A stretch of 28,302 nt of DNA. Origin: a virus. Under the pieces are notes generated by a model. The model made no database searches, had not been told where the DNA came from, and was given only the letters and a program-made list of their open reading frames with translations. The position numbers were made by a program, and so were the translations under genes. The stretch covers positions 1 through 28,302 of the IMG/VR virus record IMGVR_UViG_3300044535_001882; one strand, 5' to 3'. This document shows, one piece after another, positions 15,110-22,076 of this stretch (position 1 is its first letter; the number at the start of each line of letters is the position of its first letter).

Positions 15110-17183
15110 TGTCTACATCCGTGTTGTAACTGGTAAAGCCGTTTTCTTTCACAACTTTGAGAATATTCTCCACACGGCCGGCCAGTTCATCTCTATGACT
15201 CACAAGCCAAATACTCTTGTGACGCTCACGAGTCATCTTCTTCAACAAGGCCAAACTGGCTTCAACACCTTGTGTGTCCAGCCCAGAGTCAATCATTTCG
15301 TCAATGAATAGTATGTTGATAGGGTGATACAAACTTTCCCACACATCACGGAACGCCCAACTCATACTTAATATCAAGCGATTGCGTTCACCACGACTCA
15401 GGTTGTCAAAGTCCAGTTCACGTCCCAGTTCTTCAATGCTCACACTTAGATCGTTTTGGAACTTCACAGTGTGCGGCAGCCCAATGCGATCCAGGTAGTG
15501 CGTGAGTCTTGCGTTCAGATAACTCAAGTTTTGGTCGATGATCTTTTTACGAACAAACGAGTCTTTACTTGTGAGCAGTTTGAGCAAGAACTCTTGATGA
15601 TCTTGTACTTTGGTCAGCTCGTTGATTTTATCGTAGTCAACTGTCTGCAAGGCTTGTTGTTGCATGTCCTCAATCTGTTCGCTGTAGGGATCAGTTTCGG
15701 CATGCTTGCTGGTGATCTGTTGTAGTAAATTGTTGACTTGTGTGGAGTGTTTGATGGCCTGTGCTTCTGTGTCGTAGTGTGTGACAGGTGGTGCGCCCAG
15801 TTCTACAGGCACGTAACCTGCAAGTTGCTCAACATAAGGATTGATTTCTGCTTGCTTGTCTGCAATTTTTTGCTGTATATTTTCTATTTCACTGCTGTGT
15901 CGAATGGCTTCGGCTTCGGTTCGATAATGTGTTGTGGGCTGGGTGCCCAATTCGCCTAATTTTAACAATGCGTCTGTGTTTTCTATCCACTGGCCGTTGG
16001 TGGCCAAGTACTGCAATGCGGATTCTTGTAGCAGTTTACGCTTGGCTTCCAACACACTTTCATGAGCACCGTCGTGGAACTCTTGACCACAAGCATAACA
16101 TTTGTGTGCTTCTAGTTCAGCAATTTCTGCCCGGAGTTTGTCAGAAGTTTTTAGTTCTCGGGCTTCGTCTGCTACACATCTTGCAATGAGTTTTTCAAGT
16201 TCAGCAATGTCCTTGGCCTGTTGATTGTATGCTGCCAAGTCTTGGTGTGCTTGTAGTTCTGCCACAATATCAATGTGACTGAGTTTGTTGTAACTGTCTT
16301 GTAACGCAGAGATTTCTTTAGTTTGTGTTTGCTGCCACGCAGTTTGATATGCCAGCAGTCGATCATGTGCATCTGCTTGCTTTTTGCGCTCGTTCCACAA
16401 GGCAAGTTCTTTGTGAGCCAACAACTCTACTTCAATGTTGACTCGTGTCAAGTCATCGTATTGCCCCACTAGATAAGCCAAATCGCTATCGTATTTCTTT
16501 TGCCACAGGCCTTGACGTCTACGCAGGCTTTCAATTTGTTCTTCAATACGTTTGTTGGCTTCTTGCACAGCACGTACTCTAAACTCTTCTGCTGTGATTG
16601 AATCCTTGGTCACCTTGTTGAGTTCTTTGATGCGTTCAGCACGTTCGCTCAGCATGGTAATGCCTAGCAACTGTTCAATTATGGTGCGTTGCTCATTGGC
16701 TTTCAAACTTAGAAAAGGTTCTGTGTAAGTGTTCAAGGCCAAGATATGTTTGAACATGTCATGGCTCATGCCAAACACTGATTCAATAGCATCTTGTGTT
16801 TCACGGCTGTCACCTTGTGCATCGTCTGTGGCAGTTTGTTGTTCGCTGTCCACATAGAATCGCAACACGTTAGGCTTGCGCCCACGTTCAATTTTGTATG
16901 TTTTACCATTGACGGAGAAATCCAGGCTGACCAACATGCCTTTGGCATTGGTCTTGTTTACCAGATTGTCCTTGCGAATGTTGCTGAGTGCTTGTCCATA
17001 CATGGCATAACTCAAGGCATTAATAATGGTGGTCTTGCCTGTGCCATTGCGGCTGCCGTCTCCGCCCAGGTCCAAGTTTTCGCCCAATACCAGGGTAAGA
17101 TCTTGACGGTCAAAGTCAATGCCTTGTGTGGCGTTGCCCACACTCATAAAGTTCTTGACAGTGAGATTTTTAATTCGTATCAT
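15102..17183 (-). CDS. 46: Recombination endonuclease subunit gp46 (Rad50/SbcC type)
   Basis: The 693-residue SMC-like ATPase is the partner of gp47 in resecting DNA ends for recombination-dependent replication. Walker A is at 41-52 (GDGSRNGTGKTT), the zinc hook is C362-x-x-C365 (KCYACGQ), the ABC signature is LSRGERNR (595-602), and Walker B is ILFIDEM (624-630). The long coiled coil lies between. It holds internal duplications: residues ~411-453 recur at ~461-503 with a 50-residue period (both contain HY.TEA.AI.HS and end .PY.EQ), and on the other arm ~248-268 recurs at ~304-324. The start overlaps the SGNH-like gene by 14 bases. Confidence 0.95.
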   Translation of the reverse strand: MIRIKNLTVKNFMSVGNATQGIDFDRQDLTLVLGENLDLGGDGSRNGTGKTTIINALSYAMYGQALSNIRKDNLVNKTNAKGMLVSLDFSVNGKTYKIERGRKPNVLRFYVDSEQQTATDDAQGDSRETQDAIESVFGMSHDMFKHILALNTYTEPFLSLKANEQRTIIEQLLGITMLSERAERIKELNKVTKDSITAEEFRVRAVQEANKRIEEQIESLRRRQGLWQKKYDSDLAYLVGQYDDLTRVNIEVELLAHKELALWNERKKQADAHDRLLAYQTAWQQTQTKEISALQDSYNKLSHIDIVAELQAHQDLAAYNQQAKDIAELEKLIARCVADEARELKTSDKLRAEIAELEAHKCYACGQEFHDGAHESVLEAKRKLLQESALQYLATNGQWIENTDALLKLGELGTQPTTHYRTEAEAIRHSSEIENIQQKIADKQAEINPYVEQLAGYVPVELGAPPVTHYDTEAQAIKHSTQVNNLLQQITSKHAETDPYSEQIEDMQQQALQTVDYDKINELTKVQDHQEFLLKLLTSKDSFVRKKIIDQNLSYLNARLTHYLDRIGLPHTVKFQNDLSVSIEELGRELDFDNLSRGERNRLILSMSWAFRDVWESLYHPINILFIDEMIDSGLDTQGVEASLALLKKMTRERHKSIWLVSHRDELAGRVENILKVVKENGFTSYNTDVDIA

Positions 17184-17880
17184 GTTCTAAAATGTATTTT
17201 GCAATGTGTTTGTGACCTTGGGACAAATAGTGCCCAGTGGCACCAGTAGCAAATGAATCTTTGGTAAGCCACCAGGTATTCCAGCCAATATAATGATCAA
17301 AATTTATTTGAGTCACTAACTGTTGAATTTCTTTGTGTTCTTGATACAATTGATCATCATTCATAAGATCAAAGCACAACAGTGATTGTACACTAGAAAC
17401 AAAGTCGGGCCAAGAAGTGGTCCACCGATCAATCTGATTGTTGCTGGCATTGACCATTATGTATGGTTTCTTTATAGACTCCAAATATCGTTGCACCATG
17501 ATCATGTTTTGTAACCACAATTTAAAACTGTACAAGTCGTTGTGCCACACAGCATAATGCATTTTTCCATAGTTGACAAAATTTGAATCATTGCCATAAA
17601 GACTGTTGATCAAATTGGAATTGAAATTCACAACATAATTGTTGTCAGCTCGATATCGTGTAAATCTTTCGATATAAGTCCAAGCAATATAAATTTTATC
17701 AAACTCATGAGCATTTTTTATTGTTCTGTAGACAATGTGATCATTTGCGTTTCCGCTCACAGCATCGTTCAAAAAGTCACAACCAATCTTGTTGGACAAC
17801 ACGGCAGGCCATGCTTGAGATTCGGGCTGGGTTAAATCATCGCCATATGTGTGACTGCATCCGTTGAAATACAATCTCAT
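17170..17880 (-). CDS. SGNH-hydrolase-like protein between gp47 and gp46
   Basis: The 236-residue protein shows SGNH-type blocks: GCSHTYGD (residues 7-14) with S9 as candidate nucleophile, SGNAND (42-47), and a C-terminal GHYLSQGHKHIA (from 216) supplying candidate histidines. SGNH enzymes are esterases, deacylases or acyltransferases on sugars and lipids. It is a relative of the gene at 18874-19647; residues 103-142 align without gaps to 113-152 of that protein (Y.K.HY...., WL, PY). It is embedded between the two nuclease subunits with an ATGA overlap to gp47 and 14 bases into gp46. The substrate is unknown. Confidence 0.7.
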   Translation of the reverse strand: MRLYFNGCSHTYGDDLTQPESQAWPAVLSNKIGCDFLNDAVSGNANDHIVYRTIKNAHEFDKIYIAWTYIERFTRYRADNNYVVNFNSNLINSLYGNDSNFVNYGKMHYAVWHNDLYSFKLWLQNMIMVQRYLESIKKPYIMVNASNNQIDRWTTSWPDFVSSVQSLLCFDLMNDDQLYQEHKEIQQLVTQINFDHYIGWNTWWLTKDSFATGATGHYLSQGHKHIAKYILEHDTN

Positions 17881-18893
17881 AAGTTTTGGTATATTTGCAA
17901 CAGCAGTTTGTTGTCGTAGAATTCTGATTCAATGTTGGTGAGTTGGTCAGTAACAATTTGATCCACTGACTCAAATTTTACATCACCTGGCGCAAGGTCC
18001 ACATCCACACCCGAAGTCTTGTTAGGTATTAGTGCCATTTCACGCAGGTTATAATCTCGAATAAATGTTTCTTTGATAAAGTTGGCTTCTTCGTATGAGA
18101 TCTCAATGTCCAAGTTCACACGTACATGCATTTTGGGCGCCAGTAATGTGGCTGCATTGTCAATTAAATTGGCCAAGCCATGTACTCGGTATCTGGGTTG
18201 ATCAGGCCAGGCATGATACTCGGGCTCCTTGCCCCATTCCAAGATCATCATGCCACGTGCATCATCTCCAGCGTCGGCATAGTTGTGCGGAAAGCAGTTG
18301 CCAATATATGTAATGTTGTTGGCAGTTTGACGTTTGTGAAAATGTCCAGTGAACACATGGTCAAATCCGCCAAAGTCTCCACGCTGTATGGTGCCATGAT
18401 CCGGCATCTGCACCATGGCATTCATGTAGTAGCCAGGCAGTTCAAAGTGCCCAAACATGTACCGACCTTTTAGTTTGGGTATGCGTTTGTGGTCATCGCC
18501 GCACAGCCAAGGAGCAATAACAACGTCACCGCTACTGAACCAATCATTGCAAATTTGAACTTTCGGCAAATGTTTGGCCCACTCCACACTTTGAATATCG
18601 CGCTTGTCTCGATAATAAAGATCGTGATTGCCAGGAATAAAATATACCCGATCAAAGTTGTCATTCATGTGCTCCAGGGCCCGGAGACTGTAACTCAGGG
18701 TAACAATATTTAAGCTGGCCCGGTTGTTGTGCCAGTCGCCTAGGAACATGCAAGTTTCGCAACCCTGTTCTCGTGCCGTAGCAGTGGCCCATTTCACAAA
18801 ATCCAAACAGTCGTCATTGTGTGTTTGACTGTTGCTTTTGAGCCCAAAATGTATGTCTGTAAAGACCGCGGCTTTACGAAATAGATTGCTCAT
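17877..18893 (-). CDS. 47: Recombination endonuclease subunit gp47 (Mre11/SbcD type)
   Basis: The start at 18893 (MSNLFRKAAVFTDIHFG) has an AAGG ribosome site; an in-frame extension to 18947 lies inside the upstream gene. The 338 residues contain the calcineurin-like phosphoesterase motifs in order: D13-x-H15, GDWHNN with D53, GNHD with N89/H90, H149, and GHFH with H184/H186. These bind two metals for nuclease action on DNA ends with gp46. In T4 genes 46 and 47 are close neighbours; here an SGNH-like gene separates them and another precedes gp47. The 20-base overlap with the upstream gene suggests coupled translation. Confidence 0.95.
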   Translation of the reverse strand: MSNLFRKAAVFTDIHFGLKSNSQTHNDDCLDFVKWATATAREQGCETCMFLGDWHNNRASLNIVTLSYSLRALEHMNDNFDRVYFIPGNHDLYYRDKRDIQSVEWAKHLPKVQICNDWFSSGDVVIAPWLCGDDHKRIPKLKGRYMFGHFELPGYYMNAMVQMPDHGTIQRGDFGGFDHVFTGHFHKRQTANNITYIGNCFPHNYADAGDDARGMMILEWGKEPEYHAWPDQPRYRVHGLANLIDNAATLLAPKMHVRVNLDIEISYEEANFIKETFIRDYNLREMALIPNKTSGVDVDLAPGDVKFESVDQIVTDQLTNIESEFYDNKLLLQIYQNL

Positions 18894-19647
18894 TAAGACC
18901 TTTGAAAAATTCAACAAGATTATCTGACAATTTTCTATTAGATTCACGACCTGGGTGTGCTAAATCGTCGGCAAGATCAGTTTGCATATCAGAAAACGAT
19001 GAAGTTGTTAGATTCAACCAATGTGTTTGATCCAGGGCACCTACTAATTGCTTCAAAACATTAAGTTTTGTTAAGATGTAGTCGTCTGGTCGATTATCAA
19101 AATCTAACATTGATTTCAATGCATCTATACTATAGAATCCATTGCAGTATGATGCACTATTAAGAGCTGTGATGTTGTTGTCAAATCCCTTGATAAACAA
19201 GTACGGAATGTTTTTATATTGTAGCATGCTTTCTAGCGCCAGGCACTTTAGTAACCAATGCTTTGTATTAACATAACTGTTGTCAAAAAATGAGTAATGC
19301 AATTTGGCATAAGTTTTTGTATACTCTGAGTTGTTTTGAAACCCTTTCGGAACACCTCCGTTTATTATAGTGAAATCATCAACATTTTTTTCGGATTCAT
19401 ACACCCAACAGCGACCTATACTGCTCCACATCACGACAACTAAATCAAATTGATCAACAATTATTGCCTCACTGGTTCTACAAAAAATCTCGTCGTTAGA
19501 CATTCCACCAATGGCGTAATTTATAAGTCGATACCCAGTTTGTTGACAAAACAGATGTGGCCAATGGTGCTTTGGCTGATTCTCGGGAGTAAATCCAGAA
19601 TTAGCTGTAAACGAACACCCAACAAATAGTGCTTTTTTGCTACTCAT
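18874..19647 (-). CDS. Second SGNH-hydrolase-like protein, upstream of gp47
   Basis: The 257-residue protein has FVGCSFTANSG with S12, GGMSNDEI (47-54) and a late DDLAHPGRESNRKL with H231, in the layout expected for an SGNH fold (Ser, Gly/Asn, late His). Its middle aligns gap-free with the SGNH-like protein at 17170-17880, so the two are diverged paralogues. Codon use is AT-rich compared with gp47. Its ATG lies within a 10-base direct repeat shared with the end of gp55, and a TATAAT sits between the two copies. The substrate is unknown. Confidence 0.65.
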   Translation of the reverse strand: MSSKKALFVGCSFTANSGFTPENQPKHHWPHLFCQQTGYRLINYAIGGMSNDEIFCRTSEAIIVDQFDLVVVMWSSIGRCWVYESEKNVDDFTIINGGVPKGFQNNSEYTKTYAKLHYSFFDNSYVNTKHWLLKCLALESMLQYKNIPYLFIKGFDNNITALNSASYCNGFYSIDALKSMLDFDNRPDDYILTKLNVLKQLVGALDQTHWLNLTTSSFSDMQTDLADDLAHPGRESNRKLSDNLVEFFKGLNEQSIS

Positions 19648-19670
19648 CTACCTATTATACTACTCATCTA
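19641..19670. repeat. 10-base direct repeat TACTCATCTA at the gp55/SGNH junction
   Basis: Identical copies lie at 19641-19650 and 19661-19670, separated by 10 bases. One copy contains the SGNH gene start, the other the last codons and stop of gp55. This could be a footprint of the event that joined the two genes. Confidence 0.6.
19654..19659 (-). promoter_or_regulatory. Possible sigma70 -10 box before the second SGNH-like gene
   Basis: The minus strand reads TATAAT 6 bases before the ATG at 19647, with only a weak TTGTAT 17 bases further upstream. The short distance to the start makes a functional promoter uncertain. Confidence 0.2.
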
Positions 19671-20556
19671 GGCTAGATACAACCGGTCCGGACATGGCCG
19701 CCATGCTGGCTTTGCCAGAATTCTGTCGTGTCCATGAAGGATTCAAGCCGTTCATTTCAAGAATGTCATCACGAATGTTTTGATTTTTCTTTTCAATGTT
19801 TAGGATGCGAGTAAAGCTATTAGTGATAGCGGCAGTATAATACGCAAAAGGGTTCTGCGATTTTGACTCATCGAATTGCAATCCAATTTGACTGAGTTGT
19901 AACAGGGCTTGTCCGCGCATTTCTTCATTGTAAGTGTATCCTCTCCAGTTGGATCTTGTGGCATAGCGTTCGCACAGTTTCATAAACATAGTGGCCAGTT
20001 TGCGAGTCATGTTGCCATGATCCTTTGAAAACTCGCCTGAGTCCAAATCGCCCTTCCAGTGACTTTTGCCCACCAGCACAGGGTTTTTGTCCTCGTCTAG
20101 TCGGTAATGCCAGAACGGGGGAAAGTTCACTCGCATGTGAGTAGGATCCAGCACAACATCCTCAATCAAGTCTGCTAGTGGGTCTTCCACTACATCATCC
20201 AGGTCTAGTATGTCTTCAATTTTTTTCTTTTTGGCAGCAGTTTTGGGCACTTTCTTGGGCGCCATGGGTATGTGTTCCCAAGTCATGATGCGGAAAACCA
20301 CTTCCGTATTGGGTATTTTTTTGGGATCAATCACTTCACCAGTTTCACGTTTGTGACGGTCAGCACGATTGCGGCGTGCTTCTGCCACAGTCTTTTGATT
20401 GATTTTGCTCACTGACGGCAGGATCATGTCAAACTGATGATCGGTTGCTCGATCTCGGAAACTACAGTAGGTGTTTTTGCTGAGATGTATTTCTTTCAAG
20501 ATGTCACGATTGTTAAGGTAGTTGACCTTGGCTGCGGGTTTTGCAATTAACGTCAT
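19660..20556 (-). CDS. 55: Late transcription sigma factor gp55
   Basis: The start is set at 20556 (MTLIAKPAAK), giving 298 residues; the longer in-frame form adds 16 residues upstream with no support. The N-terminus NYLNNRDILKEI matches T4 gp55 NYVNNKELLQAI. Residues ~182-262, with RSNWRGYTYNEEM and LQFDESKSQNPFAYYTAAITNSF, match the T4 sigma region 2-like core that recognises TATAAATA. A roughly 150-residue Lys-rich then acidic insertion (about 25-180) separates the two parts; T4 gp55 is only 185 residues. The C-terminus is short (SSLDE). As first gene behind a sigma70 promoter it would be made by host polymerase before late transcription. Confidence 0.88.
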   Translation of the reverse strand: MTLIAKPAAKVNYLNNRDILKEIHLSKNTYCSFRDRATDHQFDMILPSVSKINQKTVAEARRNRADRHKRETGEVIDPKKIPNTEVVFRIMTWEHIPMAPKKVPKTAAKKKKIEDILDLDDVVEDPLADLIEDVVLDPTHMRVNFPPFWHYRLDEDKNPVLVGKSHWKGDLDSGEFSKDHGNMTRKLATMFMKLCERYATRSNWRGYTYNEEMRGQALLQLSQIGLQFDESKSQNPFAYYTAAITNSFTRILNIEKKNQNIRDDILEMNGLNPSWTRQNSGKASMAAMSGPVVSSLDE

Positions 20557-20583
20557 TGGTGGGGGTTCTCCAGATATGTACTT

Positions 20584-20611
20584 ATTGTAGCACATATACA
20601 ACATTTGTCAA
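20584..20611 (-). promoter_or_regulatory. Near-consensus sigma70 promoter for the gp55 operon
   Basis: On the minus strand TTGACA (20611-20606) is followed after 16 bases by TACAAT (20589-20584). It lies 28 bases upstream of the gp55 start and points into the long operon down to 11213, which has no other convincing promoter. Confidence 0.75.
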
Positions 20612-20642
20612 CCGGTTCTTTAACTGCGTGGTTAAAAAATTG

Positions 20643-20650
20643 GGTAAATA
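20643..20650 (+). promoter_or_regulatory. Late promoter-like element GGTAAATA for the baseplate operon
   Basis: It shares TAAATA with the T4 late consensus and lies 17 bases before the ATG at 20668, with AGGA (20657-20660) as ribosome site in the leader. Confidence 0.45.
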
Positions 20651-20667
20651 AGGCATAGGAACAAGAA

Positions 20668-21774
20668 ATGGTCACACGAGTCCCAGCCCCACTAAACCCT
20701 AATATAGATCCTGAACTGCCGCAACCTGCTGAGCCGCAGCGCACAACAACGCCAGCCGCTGGTGAGGTGTTTGTGGGTCAAACCAACACCAATGTACTGA
20801 ACGCCATTGGCGCAAGTCAGCCAGCCCCAGTTGATCCCAATGTGAATCCTGGCAATGGCAGTTCTTACAATCCTTCCAACACTGCCACACCAAGTGCAAA
20901 TTCTTTTGCAGCAGGGGCAGGGCAGTTTGCAGGGGGAGAAGCAGCGTATCTAGCACAACTAGCACGAGAACAAGCAGCTATTCAAGCACAGTTTCAAACG
21001 CCTGCTGATGGAGATTGGCGTGTGCGACTTGCACTGGCAAAAAACGCCACGTATTTGTACAACGACTCAACCAACGCTGTGCTAAAACCATTGGCAGGCA
21101 CCAGTGGCGTGGTATTCCCATACATGCCCAAGATTGAAACATCCTACACTGCCAATTATTCAGACACAGCTCTCACACACAGCAACTACAAAGGTTATTT
21201 TTACAACAGCAGCTTTGTGGGCGACATCAACATCACAGGCACATTCACTGCACAAGACACCCGTGAAGCCAACTATCTCTTGGCAGTGATACATTTCTTT
21301 AGATCAGTGACCAAGATGTTCTACGGGCAAGATCCTCAGCGAGGCTCGCCGCCGCCCTTGGTGTATCTGTCAGGCCTGGGCAACTATCAGTTCAACAATC
21401 ATCCTTGTGTGGTCAAAACTTTTCAGTACAGCCTGCCCAATGATGTGGATTACATTCGTACCAAGCCCAACAACTACAACCTCAATTTCAACCAAAACTT
21501 GAACAAAACACAGGCCAGCCCGTCGCCGGGCATTGGCAGTGTGTTGTCAAGAATACTCAACAGTGGCTTGAGAAAAGGTGCCTTGCCTGGCACTGGCAGT
21601 CAAGAGCTGGTGGTACAACAAAGCGTGACCAACCTGGCTGACAGCACTTATGTGCCTACCAAGATAGAGATTCAAATCACACTGCTGCCCATTCAAACAC
21701 GCAGTCAACAGAGTCAGCAGTTTAGTGTGAAAGATTACAGTTCAGGCAAACTCTTAGCTGGAGGATTCTGGTAA
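20668..21774 (+). CDS. Baseplate tail tube cap/initiator protein (gp48/gp54 type)
   Basis: The 368-residue protein opens with ~110 residues of Pro/Asn/Ala-rich low complexity, then a tube-like domain. Key stretches are VVFPYMPKIETSYTANYSDT (~residue 150), the HFFRSVTKMFYGQ helix (~209-221), PPPLVYLSGLG and LPNDVDYIR. This matches gp48/gp54-type proteins of T4-like phages, which sit on the baseplate and start tail tube polymerisation. I cannot separate gp48 from gp54 by eye. AGGA precedes the start and a GGTAAATA late element precedes that. The stop overlaps gp53 as TAATG. Confidence 0.8.
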   Translation: MVTRVPAPLNPNIDPELPQPAEPQRTTTPAAGEVFVGQTNTNVLNAIGASQPAPVDPNVNPGNGSSYNPSNTATPSANSFAAGAGQFAGGEAAYLAQLAREQAAIQAQFQTPADGDWRVRLALAKNATYLYNDSTNAVLKPLAGTSGVVFPYMPKIETSYTANYSDTALTHSNYKGYFYNSSFVGDINITGTFTAQDTREANYLLAVIHFFRSVTKMFYGQDPQRGSPPPLVYLSGLGNYQFNNHPCVVKTFQYSLPNDVDYIRTKPNNYNLNFNQNLNKTQASPSPGIGSVLSRILNSGLRKGALPGTGSQELVVQQSVTNLADSTYVPTKIEIQITLLPIQTRSQQSQQFSVKDYSSGKLLAGGFW

Positions 21775-22073
21775 TGGCCAACTATGATGCTACCAGTCCG
21801 TATTTTGACACTGGCTACAGTCAGTACTATCTTGATGTCATGGTCAACAGACCGTTTCCACACGAGTCAGATGACCTGTCGTTTACCATAAACCTCACCT
21901 ATCAATATCGACCAGATATGCTGGCCTATGACCTCTACGACGATGCCAGACTGTGGTGGGTGTTTTATCAACGAAACCCCAACACACTGACCAAACCGCC
22001 CTTGGACTTTGCAGCCAACACTGTGATACTGTTGCCCAAGATTACCACACTCAAATCTGCGCTGGGATTTTAA
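21774..22073 (+). CDS. 53: Baseplate wedge subunit gp53
   Basis: This 99-residue protein matches the T4 gp53 wedge family, which clamps neighbouring wedges around the hub. Visible features are YFDTGYSQYYLDVMVNRP and DARLWWVFYQRNPNT, typical of the family's N-terminal part, and a LysM-like end (DFAANTVILLPK). T4 gp53 is about twice as long, so this is a compact version. It is coupled to the tube cap gene upstream and separated by 3 bases from the large hub-type gene downstream. Confidence 0.85.
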   Translation: MANYDATSPYFDTGYSQYYLDVMVNRPFPHESDDLSFTINLTYQYRPDMLAYDLYDDARLWWVFYQRNPNTLTKPPLDFAANTVILLPKITTLKSALGF

Positions 22074-22076
22074 TAT

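Noticed and set aside
11213-20604. Retron, diversity-generating retroelement or CRISPR array
   Set aside because: No reverse transcriptase, template/variable repeat pair or regularly spaced repeats are visible.
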